From assembly GCA_023896275.1 (NCBI GenBank), contig MLDA01000002.1, positions 62,001 to 126,000 of the forward strand: 64,000 nt of DNA. The letters run 5' to 3'. Origin of the DNA: Kocuria rosea subsp. polaris (GTDB taxonomy: Bacteria; Actinomycetota; Actinomycetes; Actinomycetales; Micrococcaceae). Below are positions 48,927 through 55,550 of this stretch, piece after piece. A program made the position numbers and the translations under genes. Numbering within the stretch: the first letter of the stretch is position 1; each line of letters opens with the position of its first letter. Under the pieces are notes generated by a model, which did no database searches, was not told the DNA's origin, and was given only the letters and a program-made list of their open reading frames with translations.

Positions 48927-50354
48927 ATGACCGTAGAGACCGCGACTTTCGCCACGGCAGCCGACCTGCTCGACGCCGTTCAGCCGGCCACCGGCGGCCG
49001 CGAGATGCTGGACCCGGCCACCGGCGCCGTCGTCGGGCGGGCCCCCGAGCACACGGCCGCCGACCTCGAGGCAGCCATCGCCGCCGCCCGCACCGCGCAG
49101 CCCGCTTGGGGCGCGCTCACCCACGCCGAGCGCGGTGCGGCCATGAACGCCGCCGCCGACGCCATCGAGGCCAACGCCGAGGCCCTCGCCGAGCTGCTCT
49201 CGCGCGAGCAGGGTAAGCCGCTCAACGGCCCCAACGCCCGCTTCGAGGTCGGGGCCTGCTCCGCCTGGCTGCGCGCCACCGCGTCCTTCGAGCTCGAGCC
49301 CGAGGTCCTGTTCGACGACGAGGGCGGCCGTGCGGAGCTGCACTACCGACCGCTCGGGGTCGTGGGCGCGATCGGCCCGTGGAACTGGCCGATGATGATC
49401 GCCGTCTGGCAGATCGCCCCGTCCCTGCGCATGGGCAACACCGTCGTCGTCAAGCCCTCTGGTAACACGCCACTGTCCGTGCTCGCGCTGGCGCACGTCA
49501 TGAACACGGCGCTGCCGGCCGACCTGCTGCACGTCGTCGCCGGCCGCCGCGACGTCGGGGCACTGCTCGTCGAGCACCCGGACATCGCCAAGATCATGTT
49601 CACCGGCTCTACGGGCGCTGGCCAGAAGATCATCAAGGACTCGGCCGACACGGTCAAGCGCCTGACCATGGAGCTCGGCGGCAACGACGCCGGCATCGTG
49701 CTCCCCGACGTCGACGCGCAGGCCATCGCCCAGGACCTCTTCTGGGGTGCGTTCATCAACACCGGCCAGACGTGCGCGGCGCTCAAGCGCCTCTACGTGC
49801 ACGAGGACGTGTACGACGACGTCTGCGCGGCGCTCGTCGAGGTCGCACGCAACGTGCCCATGGGAGTGGGCCTCGACGAGAACAACGTGCTCGGCCCGCT
49901 GCAGAACAAGTCCCAGTACGACATCGTGGCGAACCTCGTCCAGGCGGCCAAAGACTCGGGGGCCCGAGTGCTGCTCGGCGGTGACCCCGACGAGTCGGCG
50001 CCCGGATACTTCTACCCGACGACCCTCGTGGCCGACATCGACAACGACAACCCGCTCGTCGCCGAGGAGCAGTTCGGTCCCGCGCTGCCGATCATCAAGT
50101 ACTCGAACCTGGACGCGGTCATCGAGCAGGCGAACGCGCTCGAGGTCGGGCTCGGCGGCTCCGTCTGGAGCGCGGACCGCGACCGCGCGATCGAGGTCGC
50201 GTCCCGGATCCAGGCGGGCACCGTCTGGATCAACAAGCACGGCGCCGTAGATCCCCGTATGCCGTTCGGCGGGATGAAGCAGTCCGGCTTCGGGCTCGAG
50301 TTCGGCGTCGAGGGCCTCAAGCACCTCGGCGCGCCGCAGGTCATCAACTACTGA
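48927..50354 (+). CDS. NAD(P)+-dependent aldehyde dehydrogenase
   Basis: The 475-residue ALDH has N153 in GPWNWP, the cofactor loop KPSGNTPLS, FTGSTGAGQKI, general base E249 in MELGGNDAG and catalytic C283 in NTGQTCAALKR. It would oxidise the aldehyde made by the amine oxidase (for example phenylacetaldehyde) to the acid, comparable to FeaB. AAAGGAG precedes the ATG at 48927; the longer frame upstream overlaps the end of the araC gene and its spacer. Confidence 0.92.
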   Translation: MTVETATFATAADLLDAVQPATGGREMLDPATGAVVGRAPEHTAADLEAAIAAARTAQPAWGALTHAERGAAMNAAADAIEANAEALAELLSREQGKPLNGPNARFEVGACSAWLRATASFELEPEVLFDDEGGRAELHYRPLGVVGAIGPWNWPMMIAVWQIAPSLRMGNTVVVKPSGNTPLSVLALAHVMNTALPADLLHVVAGRRDVGALLVEHPDIAKIMFTGSTGAGQKIIKDSADTVKRLTMELGGNDAGIVLPDVDAQAIAQDLFWGAFINTGQTCAALKRLYVHEDVYDDVCAALVEVARNVPMGVGLDENNVLGPLQNKSQYDIVANLVQAAKDSGARVLLGGDPDESAPGYFYPTTLVADIDNDNPLVAEEQFGPALPIIKYSNLDAVIEQANALEVGLGGSVWSADRDRAIEVASRIQAGTVWINKHGAVDPRMPFGGMKQSGFGLEFGVEGLKHLGAPQVINY

Positions 50355-50388
50355 CCCGGGCACGGGGCGCGGCGCATAGGATGCCGAC

Positions 50389-50808
50389 ATGGCTTTCACC
50401 GATATCCCGATCGCCCTGCGCTGGTCCGACCAGGACGCCAATGGGCACCTCAACAACGCCCGGATCGTGACGCTGATGGAGGAGTCGCGCGTACGCTGGA
50501 TGCGCGGACTCGAGGGGCTCGCCACGTTCCGCGGGCTGGGCGGTGCCGTCGTCGCCTCCCTGTCGGTCGACTACGTGGCGCAGGGCGAGTACGTGCCTCA
50601 GATGGTGGTTCGCCTCGGCATCGAGCGCATCGGGACCAAGTCGTTCACGATCCGCCACATCGGCCTGCAGGGTGGGCGCACCGTGTTCGACGGGAGCACG
50701 GTGATCGTCCCGCTCGCGGATGACCGGACGACCTCGCGGTCGCTGACTGCCAGCGAGCGCGAGTCACTGGCCGAACACGAGGTGCCCGCTCGGCGTCGTC
50801 GCAGTTAA
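50389..50808 (+). CDS. hotdog-fold acyl-CoA thioesterase (4HBT type)
   Basis: The 139-residue protein has the hotdog signature WSDQDANGHLNNARIVTLMEESRV, with the catalytic aspartate in the position used by 4-hydroxybenzoyl-CoA thioesterase relatives, followed by LSVDYVAQGEYVPQMVVRLGIERIG. It hydrolyses an acyl-CoA, chain unknown. TAGGAT at 50377-50382 is 6 nt before the ATG, again pointing to a leaderless mRNA. It could clear CoA esters arising downstream of the amine pathway, but it has its own promoter. Confidence 0.85.
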   Translation: MAFTDIPIALRWSDQDANGHLNNARIVTLMEESRVRWMRGLEGLATFRGLGGAVVASLSVDYVAQGEYVPQMVVRLGIERIGTKSFTIRHIGLQGGRTVFDGSTVIVPLADDRTTSRSLTASERESLAEHEVPARRRRS

Positions 50809-50849
50809 TCCCGCGAGCGCGCGGTGCGCGCGAAGGGTATTCTTTGCGC

Positions 50850-51521
50850 ATGGACGAAACCCCACTGCCGATGCATGCCCGCCGCCGCGAACTGGGCGAG
50901 GCCTCCCGGCAGCATATCCTCGACGTCGCGGTGCGGCTCATGTCGGAGCGGGGTTTCGAAGGGACGGCGATGTCCGCGCTGTGCAAGGAGACGGGGCTGC
51001 CGGCGAGCTCGATCTACTGGCATTTCGGCTCGAAAGACGGCGTGCTCGAGGCGGTCATGGAGCGGGGCGGGCAACAGTTCTTCACTTCATTCCCGGAACA
51101 CGGCGACAACGAGGAAGCCGCCGCGGAAAAGCTGCGCCGCTTCGTCCGCTCCATTGGAGCCTGGCTTTTGGAGGAGCCGCGCAACGGCCAGTTCCTGCAG
51201 CTGCAGCTGCGCTTTCGGCTCAGCCGTCGCGCGCCGCTGGCCGAGAAGTTCAATGCCAAGGCCGACGCCGGAATGCAGATGAGTATCGCGTACGTGAAGC
51301 AGTGGATCGCCTACTGCTACGCGAGTGAAGGTGAAGCGATCGCCGAGCGCCTCGCCGCGGAGACTGCGCATTTCGCTGTCGCTATGCTGGACGGCGTCTT
51401 CATCATGGTCTACGACGACGACCGCGTCGATGCGGTTGAGATGATCGACGACGCCGCGGAGGCGCTCGTGAGCCGCGTTGAATCGCGTCTCGCCGCTATC
51501 AGGACGGCCGCGACTCGGTAG
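50850..51521 (+). CDS. TetR family transcriptional regulator
   Basis: The 223-residue protein has a TetR HTH (AVRLMSERGFEGTAMSALCKETGLPASSIYWHFGSKDGVLEAVM) and an all-helical effector domain. TATTCT at 50838-50843 is 6 nt before the ATG, so leaderless expression is likely. Its ligand and targets are unknown; the thioesterase immediately upstream is one candidate target. Confidence 0.85.
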   Translation: MDETPLPMHARRRELGEASRQHILDVAVRLMSERGFEGTAMSALCKETGLPASSIYWHFGSKDGVLEAVMERGGQQFFTSFPEHGDNEEAAAEKLRRFVRSIGAWLLEEPRNGQFLQLQLRFRLSRRAPLAEKFNAKADAGMQMSIAYVKQWIAYCYASEGEAIAERLAAETAHFAVAMLDGVFIMVYDDDRVDAVEMIDDAAEALVSRVESRLAAIRTAATR

Positions 51522-51543
51522 AGGGGGCTCGGGCCTCACGCGG

Positions 51544-52401
51544 TCAGGCGCCGAGCGGGTCTTCTCCGTCGAGATCGTCGAATACCGTCCCATCGGGCCA
51601 GCAGATCGCCCCCAACGTCGCGGAGTTAGCCGTGTCCTCGGAGACCATCTGGCCGTCTCCGTCGAGGATGCGGCAGCCGACTTCGCCCGGAGAGTCGCCG
51701 TAGTGGATGACGGTCACGCTACCGGTGGCGACATCGATGTCGATGACCTCGGAGAACTGCTCGCCCGCCTCGATTTCCTCGGTCCGGTAGCCGTCGCCCG
51801 CGAGACCCGTGTAGATCTCGACTTCGGCTGGGACGTCGGCCCATGCCTCGAGTGTGTAGGTCTCAACCTCGCCCGGCCCGGTCCAGTCGCGCAGCGCGCC
51901 GAATTCGTCGTCGAAGCTGTCGAACGCGGTAAACACGGCCGCGAAGGCGAGAGTCCACAGCAGGGCGAAGAGGAGCGACGCGATGCCCGTGCACAGCCCC
52001 GCGATGGCGAGCGCGCGGCTGTGGAGTTTTCGGCCCATCGCGATGCCGGCGACGATGACCGCGGCGAGGCCAACGGGGAACGCCGCGAAGTGAACGAAGG
52101 GGACGAGGGACAGGCACGCGGCAACCACGCCGAGGACGAGCGCGGCGATCGTCAGACCGCTGGCCTTGGGCGGTACTGTGCCCGGTAGTCCGGGCATCGC
52201 CGGCGGCGGCCAGGGCCGACCGTCCGGCGTCTGCTGCCAGGTGCCGGGGTAGGAGTAGTCGGGACGCTGTTGCTGTGGCGGCTGTTCCGGGCGCGGCTGT
52301 TGCGCCTGCTCCGGGCTCGAAGGCTCCGGCGGGCGCGATGCGTACGGGTTCTGCGGAATCGGCGGGTCGTTCGGCTCGGGATTCGGCGTCGTGTCGCTCA
52401 C
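51544..52401 (-). CDS. DUF4190-like membrane protein with proline-rich N-terminus
   Basis: The 285-residue protein starts at a GTG after AGGAGGG. Residues 1-80 are rich in Pro, Gln and Ser with repeated PE/PQ/QQ and end in a PWPPPAMPGLPG stretch. Two membrane segments (about 85-115 and 125-160) with GLTIAALVLGVVA and AIAGLCTGIASLLFALLW match the DUF4190 pattern. The C-terminal 120 residues are acidic and soluble, with two cysteines that could pair (GCRIL, AICWPDG). Such proteins are common surface proteins of unknown function in actinobacteria. Confidence 0.8.
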   Translation of the reverse strand: MSDTTPNPEPNDPPIPQNPYASRPPEPSSPEQAQQPRPEQPPQQQRPDYSYPGTWQQTPDGRPWPPPAMPGLPGTVPPKASGLTIAALVLGVVAACLSLVPFVHFAAFPVGLAAVIVAGIAMGRKLHSRALAIAGLCTGIASLLFALLWTLAFAAVFTAFDSFDDEFGALRDWTGPGEVETYTLEAWADVPAEVEIYTGLAGDGYRTEEIEAGEQFSEVIDIDVATGSVTVIHYGDSPGEVGCRILDGDGQMVSEDTANSATLGAICWPDGTVFDDLDGEDPLGA

Positions 52402-52479
52402 GTGCGCCCTCCTGACGGGGTCTCGGCGGCTACAACCATTTTAGGCCCTGCGCCGCTGCCTTGTGACCCGCAGGGGAGA

Positions 52480-52506
52480 TAGACTGAACCTCGAAGACTT
52501 GTTCGG
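52480..52506 (+). promoter_or_regulatory. umuDC promoter region with LexA (SOS) box
   Basis: TCGAAG-ACTT-GTTCGG (52491-52506) matches the actinobacterial LexA box TCGAAC-N4-GTTCGA at ten of twelve arm positions. A TAGACT -10 box (52480-52485) lies just upstream, so LexA bound here would block transcription of umuDC, 18 nt before the start codon. Confidence 0.85.
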
Positions 52507-52523
52507 CAAAGTGAGGTGGGGTG

Positions 52524-52934
52524 ATGTCCGAGTCGATCGATGGTGCGGAGGCGCCCGGAGTTGTCCGCCCGCGCCCGGCCACCGGATTCGCGTCGCCGGC
52601 GGGGGACTACTACGACGGTGGAATCGACCTCAACCGGCACCTCATCCCCGACCGGACCAGCACGTTCGTGATGCGTGTGTCCGGCCATTCGATGGCGGGC
52701 GCGGGCGCAGCCGATGGCGATGAACTCATTGTCGAACGGGCGCGGGCACCGCGCGACGGCAACGTCGTGGTCGCGGTTCTCGACGGCGAGCTTGTGGTCC
52801 GCCGGCTCCGCCTCGAGGCGGCCGGACCGGTCCTGCAGACCGAGCCGTTGCCACCGAACCCGCCCGTCCGCACGCGCGTCGACGACGAGCTCGACGTGTG
52901 GGGCGTGGTCACCCGGAGCCTGCACCGGCTATGA
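52524..52934 (+). CDS. umuD: UmuD-like S24 peptidase-fold subunit with Lys-to-Arg change at the catalytic dyad
   Basis: The 136-residue protein aligns along its length with E. coli UmuD ([20 protein letters not shown] against FPSPAADYVEQRIDLNQLLI). The nucleophile is kept as S56 in SGHSM. The general base K97 of E. coli UmuD (GEFTVKKL) corresponds to R93 here (GELVVRRL). The cleavage site Cys24-Gly25 corresponds to Thr20-Gly21. RecA-stimulated self-cleavage may therefore be lost or altered. The ATG at 52524 follows AGGTGGGG; an adjacent GTG is possible. It overlaps umuC by 4 nt and is preceded by an SOS box. Confidence 0.88.
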   Translation: MSESIDGAEAPGVVRPRPATGFASPAGDYYDGGIDLNRHLIPDRTSTFVMRVSGHSMAGAGAADGDELIVERARAPRDGNVVVAVLDGELVVRRLRLEAAGPVLQTEPLPPNPPVRTRVDDELDVWGVVTRSLHRL

Positions 52935-54274
52935 GCCTCGGAACCGAAGCGACAACGGGGCACCGGTTCGCGCTCGTCGACGTCAACAACTTCTACGTCT
53001 CCTGCGAGCGGGTCTTCGACCCGCGCCTGGCGGACCGCCCCGTCGTCGTGCTCTCCAACAACGACGGCTGCGTCGTCGCGCGCAGCGCTGAGGCCAAGGA
53101 ACTCGGCATCAAGACGGGCACTCCGTGGTTTCGGCTGGCCCCCGAGGCCGAGCGCATGAACCTCGTCGCCCGCTCAAGCAACTACGAGCTCTACGGCGAC
53201 ATGTCGGCGCGCGTGATGGAGGTGATCGGCCGATTCGGGGCCTGGCAGGAGGTCTACTCGATCGACGAGTCGTTCCTCGGCCTGCCCGCCGCTACGGAGC
53301 CCGCGCTCGCCGAGACCGCCCGGGCCGTCCGCGAGGCCGTCCGCCGGCTGGTGGGCGTCCCGGTCTGCGTGGGCGTCGCACCGTCGAAGACGCTGGCCAA
53401 GTTCGCCAACCACATCGCCAAGCGCAACGAGCACCTCGGCGGCGTCTGCTCGCTGGGCTCCCTGCCGGCCGCGGACCTCGATCGCCTCGCCGCGCGCCTG
53501 CCGGTCACCGAGGTCTGGGGCGTCGGGGCGCGCACGGGTGAGAAGCTCGCCGGCCAGGGGATCCAGTCCGTCGCCGACCTCGCCGCGGCCGACCCGGCGC
53601 GCATCCGCAAGAAGTTCTCCGTGAACCTCCAACGCACGGTCCTGGAGCTGCGCGGCACCGCGTGCATCGCCCCGATCGACGAGCGCGCCGACGCGCACCA
53701 GATCATGTTCTCGCGCTCCTTCTCGAGCCCCGTCGAGACCGTCGCCGCGATGGCCGACGTCATGACGGTCTATGCGCAGTCCGCCGCATCGCGCCTGAAC
53801 GCGCGGGGTCTGCAGACCGCCGTCGTCACGGCGTTCGCCGGCACCAGCCGCTTCGCCGCGGGCGAGGCCTCGAACCCGTCGGTCTCGGTGCCGTTGCCGG
53901 AGCCCACCGATGATCCCATCGCGATCGTCCGTGCCGCCGTCGCCGGGCTCGAGGCGCGTCTGGTGCCGGGTGTGCGCTACGTGCGCGCCGGCGTCGTACT
54001 CTCGGGCCTCACCCGGGCCGGCGCGGCCCGCCAGGGCGAGCTCGACCTCTTCGGGACCCCGGACGACGACGGCGGCCCCGCCGTGGGGCGCGGGGCGGAA
54101 GCCACGGCGAACCTGGGGTCGCTCCTGGGGGACGTGAAAGCGCGGTTCGGGCAGGCGGCGATCGGGCTGGGCGCCGGCGGGGTCCAGGCCCCGGCCGACT
54201 GGAGCATGAAGCGGCAGTACTCCTCACCCAAGTACACGACCGATTGGAAGGACCTTCCGGTCGCGAAGGCGTGA
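52931..54274 (+). CDS. umuC: Y-family DNA polymerase UmuC (Pol V catalytic subunit)
   Basis: The 447-residue polymerase has the catalytic motifs [28 protein letters not shown] and [18 protein letters not shown], then the helix-hairpin-helix region [21 protein letters not shown] and the little-finger domain. A DUF4113-like C-terminal motif ([16 protein letters not shown]) is typical of UmuC but not DinB. It performs error-prone translesion synthesis in the SOS response. The ATG overlaps the umuD stop. Its own stop codon abuts the left copy of the 82-bp direct repeat. Confidence 0.95.
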   Translation: MSLGTEATTGHRFALVDVNNFYVSCERVFDPRLADRPVVVLSNNDGCVVARSAEAKELGIKTGTPWFRLAPEAERMNLVARSSNYELYGDMSARVMEVIGRFGAWQEVYSIDESFLGLPAATEPALAETARAVREAVRRLVGVPVCVGVAPSKTLAKFANHIAKRNEHLGGVCSLGSLPAADLDRLAARLPVTEVWGVGARTGEKLAGQGIQSVADLAAADPARIRKKFSVNLQRTVLELRGTACIAPIDERADAHQIMFSRSFSSPVETVAAMADVMTVYAQSAASRLNARGLQTAVVTAFAGTSRFAAGEASNPSVSVPLPEPTDDPIAIVRAAVAGLEARLVPGVRYVRAGVVLSGLTRAGAARQGELDLFGTPDDDGGPAVGRGAEATANLGSLLGDVKARFGQAAIGLGAGGVQAPADWSMKRQYSSPKYTTDWKDLPVAKA

Positions 54275-54355
54275 AAACGGCGACGGCCGGGCCCGAAGAG
54301 TACCCGGCCGCCGCCTGTGCGGTGCCTGCTACTTGAAGGAGACCACCTGCGCGCG
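54274..54355. repeat. 82-bp direct repeat, left copy (copy of subtilase 3' end and terminator)
   Basis: Identical at 79 of 82 positions to 55469-55550. It contains a copy of the last eight codons plus stop of the S8 peptidase gene (minus strand) and the following terminator hairpin (13-bp stem, one mismatch, 54279-54291 with 54303-54315). Its first base is the last base of the umuC stop codon. The hairpin may also end umuC transcription. Confidence 0.95.
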
Positions 54356-54689
54356 TCAACGCTTGCTCCGGTTGAATATCGGTCTGGCTTAGAGCGACAC
54401 CAACCAGACCCATCACTGCAGGTCACAGCCCTTGCACGCACTCGAGCAGCAAATCGCAACCAAGCTCAGGTGAGGTTAGATCTCGTCTCGTTTATGAGAT
54501 CTCTACGAGGCCTGGACAGATGGGGCATGACATTCTGCATGCCGCAAGACCGGCTGCGACGATCGTCTGCTGGTAGCATCCGTGGCGATTTGGATGGGCC
54601 CGGGATGCTGAAACGCCCGCGCTGATCGAAGTACGACGTAAACGATTTGTGGCCGCACCTTGAATTTCAAGGGGTAGGCACGAACGGAA
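54356..54689. other. non-coding stretch inside the repeat-flanked segment
   Basis: No convincing gene is visible. Base composition is visibly lower in GC than the neighbours. The one symmetrical element is AGATCTC (54478-54484) with GAGATCT (54496-54502) across 11 nt. Confidence 0.6.
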
Positions 54690-54998
54690 CTAGACCGACG
54701 CGGGGGTTCTGCGAGCACTCGAAGCCCTGCGGCGGGACGTCACCAGCTTAATCACGAGGATGACTGCGAGCACATCCAAGGCCAGGACCATCGATACCGA
54801 TCCGTGTGCGGCGACCCACATCAAGTTCGCGTTCGGGAGAATCTGCGTCGGATCCATGCCGGAGTCCGACTCCATACGGTTGATGGCGGCGCTGTCAGCG
54901 ATCTGCCACAACGAATAGAACGCTATGACAGCCGTGTTGAGCCCGAGCAGGACCAAGCCTCCGAGAAGTCCAAATACCTTCACCGCACGTTGCGACAT
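54690..54998 (-). CDS. small two-segment membrane protein, unknown
   Basis: The 102-residue protein has a first membrane segment (about 8-32, VFGLLGGLVLLGLNTAVIAFYSLW), a short extracellular acidic loop (RMESDSGMDPTQIL), a second segment (about 61-88) and a basic tail (SRRRASSARR). The ATG has an excellent AGGAG site five bases upstream, so the gene is real. I do not recognise a family. It is the only intact gene in the segment between the 82-bp repeats, and its lower GC suggests foreign origin. Confidence 0.75.
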   Translation of the reverse strand: MSQRAVKVFGLLGGLVLLGLNTAVIAFYSLWQIADSAAINRMESDSGMDPTQILPNANLMWVAAHGSVSMVLALDVLAVILVIKLVTSRRRASSARRTPASV

Positions 54999-55129
54999 AT
55001 ATTCTCCTAGTTGCAGCTATGTCTGATGAATCCCGCATACCTCGGTGAGGGATCTTTGAGTCCACCCCCAGTATTCCCTGATCGGGGCGCGAAGGCTGAC
55101 GACATCAAAGTGGCAGCAAAACTGGTTCT

Positions 55130-55459
55130 TCATCGAGGCGGTTTATGGGTTGGCCAGCCTTTCCTCGTCGTCGTCGCGAGAGTCTCTGAGAATGCTGCCC
55201 AGCGTGCCGCTGAACCTATGTATCGTCCCCACCACGTGGGGTCCACCTTGAGAGCCGGGCCCCACTTCCATAGGTCTTTTGTCCACACCGTCTTGCTGAT
55301 GAGCGCCTTTTCAAGCCACGGTTCGGCGACAACCGGGAATGCAGTGCCATCGCCAAGCTCGACTCGATGCCTGTGGCGATCTGCACGGAGCCGGTCGATG
55401 TCGGCCAGGCAGTCCCCGCGGAGGGTGCGCGTGAGCGCGGCTTGACGCGTCGTCCTCGG
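55130..55459 (-). pseudogene. 5'-truncated gene fragment next to the right repeat
   Basis: A 109-codon frame without a usable start runs from an in-frame TGA at 55462-55460 to a TGA at 55132-55130. The translation looks like a normal protein C-terminus with sensible composition: RTLRGDCLADIDRLRADRH, VELGDGTAFPVVAEPWLEKA and LWKWGPALKVDPTWWGRYIG. Only a GTG encoding the last 52 residues could start it. The fragment ends 10 nt from the 82-bp repeat, so the upstream part of the gene was probably lost when that junction formed. The family is not recognised. Confidence 0.65.
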
Positions 55460-55467
55460 TCAGGTGC

Positions 55468-55510
55468 AAAAACGGCGACGGCCGGGCCCGAAAAGGACCC
55501 GGCCGCCGCC
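55468..55510 (-). terminator. intrinsic terminator of the S8 peptidase gene
   Basis: A 13-bp GC-rich stem with one mismatch (55474-55486 with 55498-55510) and an A/G-rich 11-nt loop is followed on the minus strand by UUUUU. It begins 14 nt after the peptidase stop and lies within the right copy of the 82-bp repeat. Confidence 0.85.
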
Positions 55511-55550
55511 AGTGCGGTGCCTGCTACTTGAAGGAGACCACCTGCGCGCG
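55469..55550. repeat. 82-bp direct repeat, right copy (native subtilase 3' end and terminator)
   Basis: This copy holds the genuine last codons and terminator of the S8 peptidase gene. It matches 54274-54355 except for two changes in the hairpin loop and one beside the stem. The copies flank 1113 bp. Confidence 0.95.

Noticed and set aside
54317-54625. 102-codon plus-strand frame after umuC
   Set aside because: It starts inside the copied 3' end of the peptidase gene, lacks a ribosome-binding site and shows no family resemblance.
55011-55445. 144-codon plus-strand frame in the repeat-flanked segment
   Set aside because: Composition is Ser/Arg-rich and irregular. The minus strand of the same stretch gives a much more protein-like sequence, so the plus-strand frame is treated as a shadow.
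54274-55550. The 82-bp repeats as insertion-sequence ends
   Set aside because: They are direct, not inverted, no transposase or target-site duplication is visible, and one copy is the genuine end of a host gene.
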